From Chionis minor (lineage: Eukaryota; Chordata; Aves; Charadriiformes; Chionididae), in contig VZSF01009021.1 in assembly GCA_013398295.1 (NCBI GenBank), positions 62,001 to 126,000 on the forward strand: a DNA stretch of 64,000 nt. Direction: 5' to 3'. Positions 1-14,264 of this stretch are shown piece by piece. The first letter of the stretch is position 1, and the number at the start of each line of letters is the position of its first letter. A program made the position numbers and the translations under genes. The notes beneath the pieces are model-generated. The model ran no database searches, had not been told where the DNA came from, and saw only the letters and a list, made by a program, of their open reading frames with translations.

Positions 1-3000
1 GATGGCCACTTTGTGAGCTACATCCCTGCCTGGAGCCAGTCACAGTACGGTCTTAGTGGCAGCCGCTGGCAGTGTGTAGTAAGAGCTGGTGAAGTAAAAT
101 AGGAAAGCTTGGTAAATGCATGTAAGAGAGTGATCAACTAGGAATTTTTATGGCTCATGCTCAGCCTTTTAATGCCTTCTATTTTCTCTCGTTAGTAGGT
201 GGCTCCCCCAAATTGGAGCCTTTAAGATCATAGATGAGGCTTGAACAAGACTGACTGGCAACAGCGCAAACATGAATTTTACAACACCCAGTCAAATGAA
301 ATAAAACAGAATGGTGTGTATAATGATGGTAACATTAGCTTGCCTTGCTGCTAATATGAATGCTAGTAAGATAAATATTGAATATCTGTAAATAAACTAT
401 CATTATACTATCATGAAACCTCCCTTCAAACTGTAATTCTTCTTGAGAAAGAGGCGATGGTTTTCTTTAATCTTTTCAACGGGAGCTCTACACTGAATCA
501 TTTCCTTTAATTGCTGTTCTAAAACATATAACAGGTTTTTTAATGCCTACTTTTTATATTTAGCTTTTTACTTTCCATTAATTGCAGTACTGCCGTTCAG
601 GCTTGAAAATGAAATGGCTTTCTCAACGTATTTCTTCTCTGCTCTATGTAAACATGGGCTTTTTTTATTAGCCCTATTTCCAGTGAAGCTGAAAGTGCCC
701 AAGCGCCGAATGCACGGAGAGGCTTTCGCCAGCTGTCTTAGTTACAGGCGCTTTAAAGGAAACTCTGCGGAGCTACCACGCAGAACCTCTTTCTCTTACT
801 GCGGGGAATTTATCTTGTGCTTGGGGGAACTGAGGAGCAGCGCCAAGATCCAGCGGGATGGCTGCTCACCTCTGCCTTCCCAGTGGCTGCTCTGAGCGGC
901 TCAGCCGAGCTTTGCCAGTTAGAGTCTGACACTGTGTGTGCCAGAGCTAGGAGCTGTGATAAAGTCCTCTTCTCTCCTTCCATTTCAACAATCCACCTCC
1001 TTCGTCTATTTGCTTTGATTGCGGATTTGGTTAGTAAGTGTGTTAACGGTGTATCAGAACCTGATTAGAGCTGATGAGATGAATAGGAATAAAGAAGTGT
1101 TGAAGTATTTTAAAATGAGTCATCTTTCATAGCAATAAGATACGCAAAGTCCGGTACAATTTGGTCCATCTGTCATTTAGGACATTACTGTAGTTGTTTC
1201 AAGAACAAAAAACTTGAAGAGGATAGGAGCAAGCGAGCCATCTTCTGTAAATCTTGCACTGCATCTCAAATAGCAGGAGCATTCCTGCTCATAAGTTTTT
1301 ACATATTTTGCTGGTTTTGACAAAGGACAGGCCAGATGGAAGTAAGGCAGTGGGGATGAGTGGTCCGCAGATGAAAGTGGCAGCCAGTGCTTCCTGAGGC
1401 TCCTTCTAAAGGGACTCACAGCAGCTCAGCTACAAATAATGAGAGCGTTGGTCCCTGTGCTCCTAAAGGAGCCCTGGCAAAGCTTCAGGCTGGGGTGAGG
1501 GAATGCTGCGTGTGTCCCACAGCTTCCGGATCGACACCAGAACATAAGCTGAGTTTAAGTGGTAGGAGACCTGTGGTTAAAAAGCTTTTCTGGTGGCCTG
1601 ACTGTCCTGATGGAGAATAGAGTTGCAGGTTAGTTCGTGTCTCAAAAGAGCATTAAAGTACAAGCAGTACAGTTACATGTGTGTTATCAGCAATCTGGTA
1701 GTATCACCGGGTATGATGATTATCTGATGTTTTCTACTGACTTTTTTTTTTTAATAACACCACCCATCTTCACAACTTCAGACACCTGGGTTAAAATTGT
1801 TAAGGTTCTGCTCCTGCTCTGGCTGTTTCAGCTGGAATTTAGCAGTTTGAGTGTAAGTTTAGACTAAAAAATGCAGGGTTTTTTGACATGAGAATGTGCA
1901 CAGTTGTACAGACGCACTCAAGAGTGTCAGTATTTTAGGCAATTCTAATGTGTAGCAAAAAGCAGCTTACATGTGAGGGGCCTTTATTTTCAGACCCATG
2001 CAGATGTGTAATGCCCACAAACAGAGGCACTAATACATCTCAGCTATTTAAGCAACAGTATGTGTATATGTATAAAAATATAAAACACAGTTCTGGTGTT
2101 TCTTTTAATGTAATCTGGGAACTTTTGGTGAATGATTGCAGGTCATAAACTATTTTGAAATAATATTTATAAACTAGGGTGTGTCAGCTGGTGTGTGTGT
2201 GATCATTTTGAATTTTGATTATGGGAAATATTTTTCTGTTAATAAGATGATGTATTTTAGTACAGTAGTACTACTGTAGTAGTAGGCCAGTTCACTGCAG
2301 TCTTGTGCTAAATGCTAGGAGCATGCTAGGGAATTGTAGATTGTCTTCTGCTGTCCTTCAGAGCTGCCTTGTGTCACTTGTCCCTTTCTACCAGTCTGGC
2401 TTGTGGAGTAGTCATCTTTTTTCCGCTGAGGATAAGGATATTCTGATTGCATAACTTCCCACGCACAGCAGAGCATCGCTTCCCTGAATATCCGGCTTGC
2501 TTGTGGATAAAGACATTGAATCCCTGAGAAACCTGCAAAGAAAGCAGTCAGTAGTCACTCTAGTTGGCAGCTGGTCTCATCCAGAAGACCCCTGACATCC
2601 ACATAATTGGTTCAGGGGTGTGTATGTCTGATTTACGTGTAGGCAGTTGCTGATATTAAGGACTGTGCATTCTAAAAAGGCACATATGCATTTCACAAAA
2701 CTTTTTAGAAGTTAGGCTGGACGTGGTGCCTGTTTACTGTGTGGGCTCTGGAGGAACTGAAAAATTTGAGTTTCGTTGGCCTCCTTCCTCCTCCTTTTAG
2801 CTTTTAGGAAGACAGGACTTGATAGAACAACCATGGTTATTAAATCCATCTCCCAGCAGTGCAGGAGAGTGCACACAGTATCTGCACACCACGGGAATGC
2901 CTTCCTGTTGGGATTCGGGGCACATACTTCCTTCCTCTCTCTAAAAAAGCATTTGCGTATTAAAAGCAACTTCTGGCTTTGACTTTGGCTTCTTTAGTAG

Positions 3001-6000
3001 AAAGGAGCGGCACATGAAAAACAGAGCTGCACACAAATGAAGAAAAGAACAGTGTGAAAAAACATTGCGTAGACTCAGAGCTGGAGTGTTGGACCTTGAA
3101 TGGGACAAAACTGGGTTATTTTAGAGTGGAACAAATCGTATTTTTGCCCTCATTAGCCTTGTTTTGTTACTTTTTTTGCTTCCTTGGGTGCGTTGCTATC
3201 TGGTTTTGGGAGGAGAGGCAGTAGCCAAGGTGTGAGTGAGAGCAAATACAGATGGTTATAGAGAACATCATTGGTTTTGAAGGGCTGACTTGGGTTACGC
3301 TGAAACAAGAACACTTGCTTTCTCATGAAGTCCCATGTGAGCTGTACAACAACATAGCGGGGATCTGACATAAATGCACTGCCTGCCGAAAGCAGACCTG
3401 TCTATCCACCAGAGAAGTTCACTGCAGCACGGTGCCTGAAAGACTGGAGAGGAGAACATGGCTCATGCAAAAGGTAAAAAGGAAAGAACCAGAAGTTTCA
3501 ATTATGAAATGTGTTCTTTCTAGAAAAAAGCATCTCTTAGCTTGTTCTGAAGATGATTAGGAGCAGGTAAATAACTGATTTTCTATAAAATGGGAGTTTA
3601 TATAAAACTCCCAGTATGTTGGGAGTTTAGTTGCAATAATAAAATTCATTTTAAACTTGAAACAAAGCCCTTATCAGATCATTACATGTGCTCCCGAGCT
3701 GATTTTTTGCCTGAATTGAACTGAAATGAACATTGCAGCCGATGACCTTCTTGGCAGAGGCAGCCTGGCACTGCACGGGTGGAGGCTACGAGCCCCCCCA
3801 GCCCCCAGCTTCCTCTGCACAGGCTCCGGGCAATTAGGGGTTTTAGCAGAGCCCTCCAGCTCTCTCCAGTTGTGCCGCTGCCCAGCAGCCCCGCTCCCGC
3901 GGGTGAAGGGATGGAAGCTGCCCAGCTGTCATCTTGCACCGGCAGCGGACCTGTTGCCGGCTTCACCTCCTTCCCCTCCTACCTTGCTTTTCTGAGAGGA
4001 GGAGGCTGCTGCTAACCTCATTACTCTCCTTTCCACCCAGAATACATTTGTGACCTGCGTGTGCTGGCTTTGTTCCTAGCGTAGTTGTCCTTTGGCTTAA
4101 ATAGCTCTTTCTTGTCCTTGGTGTGTAATCCCCTTACAGGCAGGTTCATATCCCCTTACCCCTCTTTATCCCACTTCCGGCGAGGCTTTGAAAGCCACGC
4201 GTCTCGCCTCCTGCTAGAGAGACTCTCCACTGCCTCATCATCCTGGGAGGATTTATTTTTTTTTGTACCTGTTGCAGTATCACCTCACCTTTCTTGAATG
4301 TGTATAACCAAATTTATGCCCATTGTGGATTGCATTACAGCACCGCAGATGGAGCTCACCGGTGCCTTGTGCAGTTGCAGCCCGTCCGCAGCCACTTCTG
4401 GAAATACCTTGCCTTTGGAAATGCACCCTTGGGTTGCACGTGCCTTTTTCCCTAAGTGTGTGCTGTGAGTGCTTCCTCATGAACACTGTCATCAGCTGGC
4501 ATTCAGAAATCCTTTTCCTCCACTGTTTGAAAATTTAGGAGCTTGAAACTTCTGGCACTGGTCCCAGCAGCACGGCCTTGAATTTGGTACTATTGAATTT
4601 CATTGCATGTCTATTATTGCACATTTCAGTGCTGTATTCTGCTATTTCTGAAGGTTATTAGGAGCGTAGACACTTGAGTACAAAGTGATTCCAAGAGTTC
4701 CACACCACTACTGTTGTGTATGGTGGCTAATGAGCTTGTAAATCACTTTTTAATTCTTTTCAAATTTTCTTACTGGTAAATCTTAACTTTGTAGGACCAG
4801 CAGATAAACAAACTGATAGCTCTGCTTTTCCTCCAGTTCCCACAACCAGCAAAGTGAGAAATCACTCCGGGTTTTGCGCTGCTGTGGATGTCATTACTGT
4901 CTTTCATTATATTCAGAAGGAAGCTTTGTAAGATGAGCAAAGTCATAATTACAGAAATATAATAGCCATATGGACAGTGGCAGACTAGTGCCTAATTAAG
5001 GATGGAATTAGACTGATACTGCTTTGCATCTGTCCAAGAGTTTTTGTGCGCCCAACAGGCCTGGTTCCTACCTTTGCCCTCTGGGCACATTGCTGGTGAC
5101 AGTGCAATGGAGAATCCTTTTCCCATGTGCTGACTATGCGTGTGTGTTAGATGGGTGCAGTAATTCCCTGGAGAAGCTTCGTCTCCTAAACTGCATTGCA
5201 GCAGCTCCCCTTCAGAATTGTTTTTCAGCGTCTTTGCTGACTGTATCTATTCTGACAACTTTTATGGTGTCTGCTGTCATCCAGCGTGAGTGCTAGTGCA
5301 AAAGAGTACATTTTTTTCTGTACGTTTGACTTGGGATGCACACATTATATTTTCTTCCTCTCTAGAGCTGGATGAGCTGTCCCACGTGGTCGCTGCATGC
5401 TCTCTGTATGTTCTGGTTTTTGTTTTATTCCTGTTGAGAGATGAAGAAGTTTTTATGATTTGCTTGGGTTTAAGATGGTGTAGTATGATACTGTAGTTTG
5501 TTGCTACATATCTGAAGATTGTTACAAGTGCAGGGAGGAATTCCTGTGCTGACTGATCCGCTGAAACTACCAAAACTCCTTCATCGGAGACTCCCTCACA
5601 AGTTTTTCTACCCTGGTCAGTCCTAAGGTACAAGAGAGTCTTTCCACTGAAGTCTAGCTCATTCTTGTGACAGCATGGGCTTTGAAGGCAGTGCTAGTCT
5701 GATGGCCACAGATAGCACTAGAGCCTGTTTTTCAGGGTGTTTCATTTTCTTCCTTCACTTTCTTTACATAGGGATTATAGAAGTTTAGATTTTGCATGGA
5801 TTTATTAGGAGGCAAGCAACCAACAAGAGCATTTAAGAAACAATAAAGGATTTAAATAGGGGATATTACTGTTTCAAAACATCTAGTCTTGCTTATCTTG
5901 CATTTTTTATCTTTTGAAGTCTTACATCTCAGTAAAATTGGAGAACTGTTTTAAAGTCTGAGGTCAAACTGTATTATGCTGTGTAAACCACATTTCTGTC

Positions 6001-9000
6001 ATCTTTGTGTATTGCTGTTGCAGGGATTTGAAAGTGTGAATATGAGGGACAGCTGCTGCATTTAAGCTTCCAAAAACTTTCAGGTCCCACCAGTAAATAT
6101 TCTCTGGCTGTATCAGTTTGTTGATGATCAGTTAGTTCCTTCTATTCTGCTATATATAGTACTAGACCTTTAAAACGACCACTGTTTCTTTGGACAGAAG
6201 CATGCTTTCTCATTGATATCGAACAGAGTATACACATGTTTAAAGTTATACTTGTTCAAGAATTGGCAATTTTCAACACCATGTTAATCACTCAAAAATA
6301 GGTTTTGACATTTTTAAAGGCACGGAAGTTCAGCAAAGAGGAAAAAATGTCTTTAAAAGAGAGGAACATCTGGAAGAAAGTAAGCCTAGCCTGACTAAAT
6401 ATTTGTTAAACAAGCAAATAAGCACAAAAAAAAAGGCAACATGGTGCCCACAAATTTCAGATGTGAAAGGAGACTGATAACTTTGAGGAGATCCTGCTGG
6501 TTTGCTAAGCCAAGCAAATGTGGAGGTTTAAATCATCCGGAAGGTTATGGGTTGGTCTGTATCCACCTTGAGAAGCTGCTGACTTGTGGCGCTGCACCAC
6601 CAGTGCTCATCCTGGTGCTGAGAGCAGCGGTGCAGCAGGCCAGTGCCAGGCTGCAGGCGATGCTGCACTCCAGTCTCCAGGCTTGTTTAGGAGGAGAGCT
6701 GTGCTAGCAGCTCGGAGGTCATCAGTGGACAAAATGATTGACTGTCATTTAAAGGACAGATTGTCACAGAGCTGCTTTGTCTGACCATTGAAGTCTTCAA
6801 AGGGGCAGGTTCCCGTTCCTTCACCTGGGACCAGAAGGGAGAGCCTGGAAAATCCAGTGCTGAGGGGGAGGCCACCATGGGAAATTGCTCCTTCTCTTGA
6901 AGCCCGTCAATGAATAGCAGAAAGTCAGAGCTTGAAGAGGGCCACGACTCTCCTGTGATGTGGCTCCTGCAGAAGAGAGTCCTGCTGTAGTCTAGAATGG
7001 TAGTTCGCTGGATGTCAGTCCCAACAGTGACTCTCTAGCTCTGTGGCAATGCTGTCATCCACTGGTCATCACGTTGCCCAAGAGGAGCAGAGAGGTGGGC
7101 CCCATCATCTTTGAGAGCAACGTAGGTAAACAAAGTCATCTCTGGTGAAACAGACACTAACTCAGGCTCTCCTTTCTGTGTTCATCCCTACCCAGGATGC
7201 CAGGGCTAGATTCCTCTATGCGCTCTCTGCCTGCTGTCAAATCTAGATGGTGACTTCATTGCCTCTCATCAACTCCTCCCATCCCAAAGGCTGCCTGAAC
7301 CGTTAAGACTGGTTTCAGTTAGGTTTAATCTGAGTGCCAGAAGGTTTGTTTTTCCTTTTGTCACGTACAGGAGCACCATCACCACTTTCCTGTCCATTAG
7401 CCTTTTGCCGTGCTGAAATCCAGTTGCAGTGTGGTGAGCACTCCTTGAATGCTGTGAGTTTGAATAACATTCACGAATAAGATGTATCCAGACTTTGGTA
7501 GCAAGAGTAGATCTATAGCCAAATACCAGACAGACTAGGCCCTCTTCAGAGCAAATACACAAACAGAGGGAGAGGGATATTCAGAAGAAAAATTGAGGAA
7601 GGAGCAGCTTAGCTGCAGCTGAGGTTTCAGCGGTGCAGGCACAGCATTTGCAGAGCGTCCTGGAGGCGTGTTGACCAGACGTGTGCTGTAAAGGTGCTGC
7701 CTCACTGCTGCATCAGATCTCTCTGGTTGGCCTCCGCTGTCACCATGTACCTCTTGGAAGGGGATGGAGACAGGGAATGCAAAACACCCACTCGTGTAAT
7801 GTCAAGCTTGAGCAGCGTTCTTGGTCCTGGCTTTGTGCCTTAGCCTTTGCCCATCTGCTGGCCCTTGAAAACTGAGCTTTGAGCCCAATTTGTGACAAGG
7901 CAGGCTATGGCTGCCTGCCATGTCTAACCATGGCTCAACAGAGGAGTGAGGGGAGGTGAGGCCCAGTCCCGCTTGCATCACAGCTTGGACAAACAGGTGA
8001 CCTGTGGCTTGCCACCTGCCCAAGCTGCATGGACCTGCCCAATGCAGGAGCAGAGGAGCCTCTGCAGAGGCTCTGGATACCGAGCAGGTCGAAGCTGAAG
8101 CCACCCAGCCACTCTCTGGAAACACTCTGTGCCCCTACAAGCTTGCTCCAAAGCAGGCTTGTTCCCCCCACCAGCCTGGTTTTTGTTCTGGTGGCCACAG
8201 AGCACCGTACAACTTCTTCACAAGTGACCACAGTTGACGTGCGTAGGAGCTGCGGCAGACACGATGAATCAGTGTTTGGGAAGCGCGAATGGCCGCAGGG
8301 CTCTAAGCCGTGCTCCACAAGCGAACGGTGGGTGCTGAAGCCACCTCCTTTCTCTAATTACCCGCTTTAGCTTGCAGAGTGGGATGCCGCTTTTGATGTC
8401 TCCTAACTGGAAGTTCTTTCTCCTTAGACCTTCAGTCATGCATATTTAAAGCTACGTTTCAAGAAATCAGGTCTGAAAATTCCCAGCAGAAATGTATTTT
8501 TGCATTTATTTTCACCCAGAGATGACCACATTTTTCGTATGCAGACGACTTAAAAGATACATCAATTAATAGAGCCACTGGTGACTAAACTGTAAAACAG
8601 AATATTTTCTCTCATTTAATGAAGCGTCTTACATAAAAACAAGCATAAGCCTCATGACGAAGAACTTAATTTTACTAAGATATCCAGGTATATTTCTGTA
8701 AATACAAGGTGTAATAAAGCTTGAGTTTTCACGATGAGGATATGACTGTTTATTATAAACATTCATTAAGGTCTTAGTATGGAGATCAGGTCCCACATCT
8801 CATTATTCTTCCTGAATCTTCCTAGAAGTGGCATGTAATTATTTCCTTATAGGAGAATTCTATAAGAATAGGTATTTACTACTGTATTAGCAAGAAATTA
8901 TTAGTTTTGAGCCACACTGCAAGGGTGTTTTCAAGCTCGTGTTGTGTGTCCCCACACACACTGCACTCTTTGTAAGTGCTTTTAGGACTTCTTGGGCCAT

Positions 9001-12000
9001 ATCCAGTTCTTCATCCTGCGTCAAACAAAATGACCCTGATGTTTTCTTCCCTGCTGTTCGTTAAACAATCACTGGCCTCTTCTGTTGGTCGCAAGGAGAA
9101 GGTTGCAATCACCTCTCTCTGATTTTTAACCTGTTTTCCCTACAGAATAAGTGACACAGCCTTGTTTGTCATTTCTGCCCTCGCCTCCACAGAAAGTATT
9201 ATTAAACCTTGGTGTATGGTTAGTGTATGGATGGGTGAGGGTGCTGGGAAACAGCTAGGTTGCATATGTAATTTGCATTTCCTGTCAGAGGTTATTTAAC
9301 TCTACTTCTTTGTAGTTGATAGAGGCACCGTTAAAGTCAGGGATAAGTACACGCTCTGTTGTCTGCGGAGTCAGTGATGAGCAGCTGCCGCAGATCATCT
9401 CCATAACTTAATATTCACTTTGGCATCTATCCGAGAGTCAGTATTTTACTTTCTTTTCATTTTTTTTTTTTACCAGCACTACAGTTTGACCTCTGAGAAC
9501 ATTAATCTGGTGCAGCTCACTCAGGACAGCTATTCATGTACTTGGAATAGTGTCCCAGCAAGGAAAAGCACTGAACCTTAAGAATAAGAACCTTAAGTGC
9601 AAGAACAGGTTGTTAAGCCTTGTATCAGTGTGTCTAATCAAAACCTTCTCCGCTATAGTTCAGGGCCAGTCTGGTGGCTGTCTCCTGACCCAGGTGCACT
9701 AGATACTCAGCTGTGACCTGGTGGTGACAATGACAGCAGAGGCAGCATCCCCGTTGCCATAGTTTGCACATGCTGGTATCCCTGATGATGGTTTCTGCAG
9801 GGTGGGGTGGGGTGGGAGGGCATGGGCCAATAGTTTTAATACATAGAAATCACAGTTTTGCATGGAAACAGCAGGGGCTGTGGTGGATAATCACTTTTAT
9901 GACAGCAGCTAGTACTAGGTGGATGCTGAGCAGCAGGGATCATAACTCAAAAGAGATTTCTGAGGTGCAGGGACGAAGCAAATGCTGGACATCCTGTATG
10001 CATGACAGGAAGAGACAACCCTGAGCCCAAAGAGTTGCAGCCTACCCGATGGGTCGCAGAGAGGAATACATTCCTCTAACAAATTAATCTTATGGCATTT
10101 TTTTCTTTAAATCCTTTTGGCTGTATTTTCTTAGGAAGGGATTATTTAGATGGAAAACTCTGGCAGGAAAGGAGGAGAAGAGGAGGGACAGGCCTGACTT
10201 AGAAGAGCAGGGAGACAAATTGTCATGTCAGATACAGGGGGATGTATTAAGAAGTGGTGAAGTCAGGGAATTGAAGGCACTAGAGCAGTTATGTACCAGA
10301 ATGGCCACTGCAGGTGTTTTCTGCTAACACAGTGACCTTTACAGACTCTCAGTTTGCAAATGGTCTGGAAATGGTTATTCATTGGTTTGCAACTTTTTCT
10401 TGAGTAGAGTCTTCACTGAGTATTAATTATAATGGCTTTTAAAAACAGACAAAAACAGACAATGAAGTGTTACCAGAAACATTTGTTTCTGTCTATCATC
10501 AGAATTCCCTTTTTTTTGTTTTGGTTTTGGTTTTTTTTTTAAAGTGTCTTCATTTTTAGTGGAAATATTAGGCGGCACTGGCACCATGCGACTATACCTT
10601 TGGCAGTGGTTTTGTGTTCGACTTTTTTCTGTCAATGGGCATAGTTTTGGTTTTTTTCCAAAGGCGAGGAAAGGACACGAAAGAGTTGCCTTCTCCAAAG
10701 ATGCAGCTCACAGTATCTTTATTTCTTATTAGCTCCAGCAGAGGTCGATCCTGTGCAAAAGGGAGCCCAAGTTGATTTTGTAGGTGTAGTCAAGATCACC
10801 AGATGTGAGAACAGGGAATTCAGCTGTGTTGCTGGCTTACATGCATCTCCATGTTGCATGATATCTTTTCTTACTGCTTTGCTCCTGCCTGGGAAGAGCT
10901 GACATTGAAGCTCAAAGGAAGATTTATGTTGTTTTGGTCGCCTGCCTGCCTGATGAGAGCCCAGAGGCTGAGGCAGGAGAAGATTCAAAGCTAGCCACTC
11001 CCACTGCGTGGCAGGCTGTAAAGCAAGAACATTTTGAATGTGAACCCTTGCCTATTTTGGGAACGTTATAAAATTTTCAGAGGTAGGCCAGTTATTTTTA
11101 AGCCTCTCTGGACATGCTTTTAATGCAGGATTTGTTCTGGATGTTGTCAAGGTCAACCGTTTTCTTTGTGAAAAAGTTTTCCTCCTTTGGGGAAATGTCT
11201 GGGAGATCTAATTAGCTGTGTGCCTTGGTCCTCTCTCATTTCCTCACCTGCTAAACCTATCGCTAGACCTTTCAGCTTCAGCCAAGATGGATTGCATTAG
11301 TTCTTGTCTGCCTTCCCCTGGCTTCATCCATTTTATGTACAGACTTTCTCTAGCCCGTTTGAGGAGAAGATTGCGGTAGAGCTGTGCAGAGGCAGCGTAC
11401 CTCTACCAAAATGCAGGGAGGCTGGTGTTTGGAAAAGGAAGTACTGAAATCGAGGAGCTGCAAATATCAGCAGCATGGATATTTTCCTTGCATCCGACTC
11501 TTTGCTGCCGCTTTGGATCTGTTTTGAAGTTGCACACATTTTACATTCATTTAGCAAGGTTGCAAATAAGAGATGAAATAGAAAAATGGTATCTACAATG
11601 AGGTCCTGATTAATGAAGCTGCCCTCCTGCATCTCAATCCTGTGGATAAAGAACTGGATCAGGAAATGCTGAGCTCTTCCCACTGCTTTTGGAAGCAATA
11701 GGGATTGCTGTGTGCTCTGTATCAATCAGGATTGGGTTCCAAGTTTTATTTTGCCAGAGCTTAGGAATCAAAATAGCTGACATCTGTAATGAACAGGAGG
11801 ACATGAATTATGTAGACAAATAAACTAGCAATTACTGCCACACATTTATCTTCACCTCTGTAAATGATAAAATTTAAATATTCCATATGGAAGCCCTGCT
11901 TATAAATTAGTTCCTCTGCATTTGGGCCTCTTGAATCTCTGTGGATACGAGATGCAGTTGTTTTCAGATCTCCTCTCTCAGTTTAAGGCAGCAGCTCCCT

Positions 12001-13418
12001 TTATACTGTGCTACCAATGCTCTGTGAGATTTGGGATATGAAGACAACAGACTCAATTAGGATGTAGCATGCGTTCAGTTTAAAGGAGTACATAGTGTTT
12101 TCCTGCCTAATTCTGACAGAATTACAGGTAGTGCACTTTCGAAAGTTATTCTCTGAATCCTCTTTTCTTATTTACATATTGCATCGTTGTTACCCAGAAG
12201 GAAGGGGTTGATAGTTTAATCTTTGTCCTGGCACTATTAGAAGAAGTAGTTCTTTAAAAAGAATTCTTTAAAAAGACATTTTTCTGTTGCCCTTTATTGA
12301 GAAACTGCGTGTGTTTAGGGTTAGTTCTGATTGCAGTATGACAGCAGTGCCCAGTATTATCAGAATATCACTCTCCTTGCCTCCTGTAAAGCTACAGGAC
12401 ATACCTTTGTATTAATGCTGTTGGGCAAATCTTTGTGTGTCTCTTGAAAGCAGACTGTTTATGGGACAAGTGAAGTTAGACCTAACATTCATTTCGGTCG
12501 TTTTTCTGCCTGCCTGTTGCATGTTAACTTTTTCACTGCATCAGCTCCAGAACCGGTGGCAATACTGCAGATAACATTGGAAACAAACATGGGGAACATC
12601 TGTACTAATGCTGAAGGAAGGCAAAAGCGCTAGAAAGCCTGCCTTTGACTGAAGTCAGTGACTGGTGGGATGATTCTGTGATACCATGCTTGAGGAGAGG
12701 CAGGACAAGGGAAGGAGAGGTGCTTTGGTGGTCCATATGTAGTCTTGCTGTCCTACTGACAATACCCAGTTGCTGTGTGATACACAGAGTAAATGCGAGA
12801 TACGCAGAGATGTTAGCTGGGAAGGTGCAGGGGAGGGTAACAGTCCTTGGGAGGCCAGTGAGGTTTGGGCATGATGCACGTGGCCAGAGCAAGGGGTAGA
12901 GCTGGTTGGGGTTGTTTCCCCCAGATTATTTTTTTTTTTAACCCAGAACATGCCTATTCATCTAGATTAGAACACTCTGTGGGAACATCTTGATTTCAGT
13001 GGAGTTTTTCTTAGAAAATGACCCAGTGACCTGTCTGCTTCATTTCCTGCCCCCTCATCAGTCGAGGGTTTCTGGGGTGCGTTTGCCGAGCCTGAGTTCA
13101 AACGCAATGAAATGTGAGACGTGCTAGCACTAAACAATGCAGTTTCTAGTTGTGTGTAGTCTTCACAATCCTTGCCCTACTTGCCTATCTCCTACATTGA
13201 GGGCGTTTCTTAACCTTTAAAAAGTTTGACCTAAACGAAGGTCAGGCATAATAATGTTTTATTGAATACGACATGTTGGGTTTCCTGGCTGAGGAAATGC
13301 GAATCTAGGGGCTTCCACCATAGTGAATTTTTGTAACGAAGAGGTGTTCTACCTTTGATACAATCCAGGATGAAATAGCTTTCTAATAATGTTGAAGGCT
13401 GGAGAGAGAGCACAGACT
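1..13418 (+). other. TSPAN7: TSPAN7 intron 1, 5' portion in window
   Basis: Mostly unique non-coding DNA. I looked for the conserved N-terminal exon (about 27 codons ending Phe-Trp before a donor) and did not find it, so the intron begins upstream of base 1. The segment holds a perfect 18-bp palindrome (2261-2278), a 9-bp inverted repeat (3591-3613), a G4-type run (9800-9820), T-rich runs near 9460 and 10508-10541, and a possible regulatory stretch at 9300-9450. Open frames here reach at most about 130 codons and show no recognisable family. Confidence 0.8.
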
Positions 13419-13642
13419 CACGGAATCGCAGAATGGTAGGGGATGGAAGTGCCCTTCAGAGATCATCTAGTCCAACCCCCCTGCGAGAGCAGGTTCACCT
13501 AAATAAAGCAAGATGGCCAGGACCAAATCCACCTGGGTTTTGAATGTCTCCAGAGAAGGGGACTCCCCAACCTCTCTGGGCAGCCTGTGCCAGTGCTCTG
13601 CCACCCCCAAAGAAGTTTTTCCTCATGTTGAGATGGAACCAG
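13419..13642 (-). mobile_element. CR1 LINE fragment (3' end)
   Basis: On the + strand it begins with an imperfect copy of the CR1 terminal octamer repeats (ggaatcgcagaatgg), then a ggatggaagtgcccttcagagatc segment and tccaacccccctgc. It continues into the reverse complement of the ORF2 C terminus, where the antisense frame reads LNVSREGDSPTSLG. It is therefore a 5'-truncated CR1 whose sense strand is minus. It stops at about 13642, where the similarity I can recognise ends. It sits within TSPAN7 intron 1, antisense to the gene. Confidence 0.85.
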
Positions 13643-13784
13643 AAGTTCAGAAAAGAACCAGAAATTGCAGGGTGGCAGTTTTTTTCCTTTTCTGGTCCCA
13701 AAAGAAATAGTGATTCAAGGTTGCTGGTCTTAAAAGGTCAGTGCAATAAGGGCGTATTGAAGGGTGCCCTAATTTTCTCAGCTT

Positions 13785-14205
13785 CCCTCACGTCGGCATG
13801 TCTCAGCCCGTGAGCAGGGATCGGTAACGCGCAGACCTTCACTCTGCTGAGACCAATGGTGACTTCTACCCACCCCCAGGGGCAAGCAGGAGAAGACAGC
13901 AGCGCTGCCCGACGGCTCTGAGCCTGCTGCCCGCCATGTCGAGAAAGGCTGCCCTTGGGCAGGAGTGGCGTTACGGCAAGGCCGGTAGTGGGGCAATCAC
14001 CAAAGCAAAACAAGAGCCGCTTTGGTGGCGGTGGCGGCGGCTAGCAGGAGGTGCTGCCGGGTGGTGTCGGGAATGGGGAGCGCCTCAGGCAGGGCAGGAG
14101 GCTTTCGTGGCTGGGACGTCTCCTCAATGGCCCGGGGCTCTCCCGACACCAGCTGCGTGCGAGGCGGGAAGGAGAGCACCGTACGTCAGGAGGGAAAATG
14201 AAGCA
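13785..14205. other. CpG-rich block in TSPAN7 intron 1
   Basis: About 420 bp that is clearly richer in G+C and CpG than its surroundings, including a GGTGGCGGTGGCGGCGG run near 14022-14040. It lies directly upstream of a + strand CR1. It is not recognisably part of the CR1 3' region, and I could not assign it to a gene. The open frames through it (up to 166 codons) run on into the CR1 in the wrong frame and are not credible proteins. Confidence 0.45.
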
Positions 14206-14264
14206 CTTCAGCCTGGAGACAGGTGCAGAAAGGGAGCGCCCATCAAAATCATGTCAGCGGTGGG

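Noticed and set aside
12250..12276. Direct repeat TTCTTTAAAAAGA twice
   Set aside because: Short, AT-rich and common by chance; no further structure around it.
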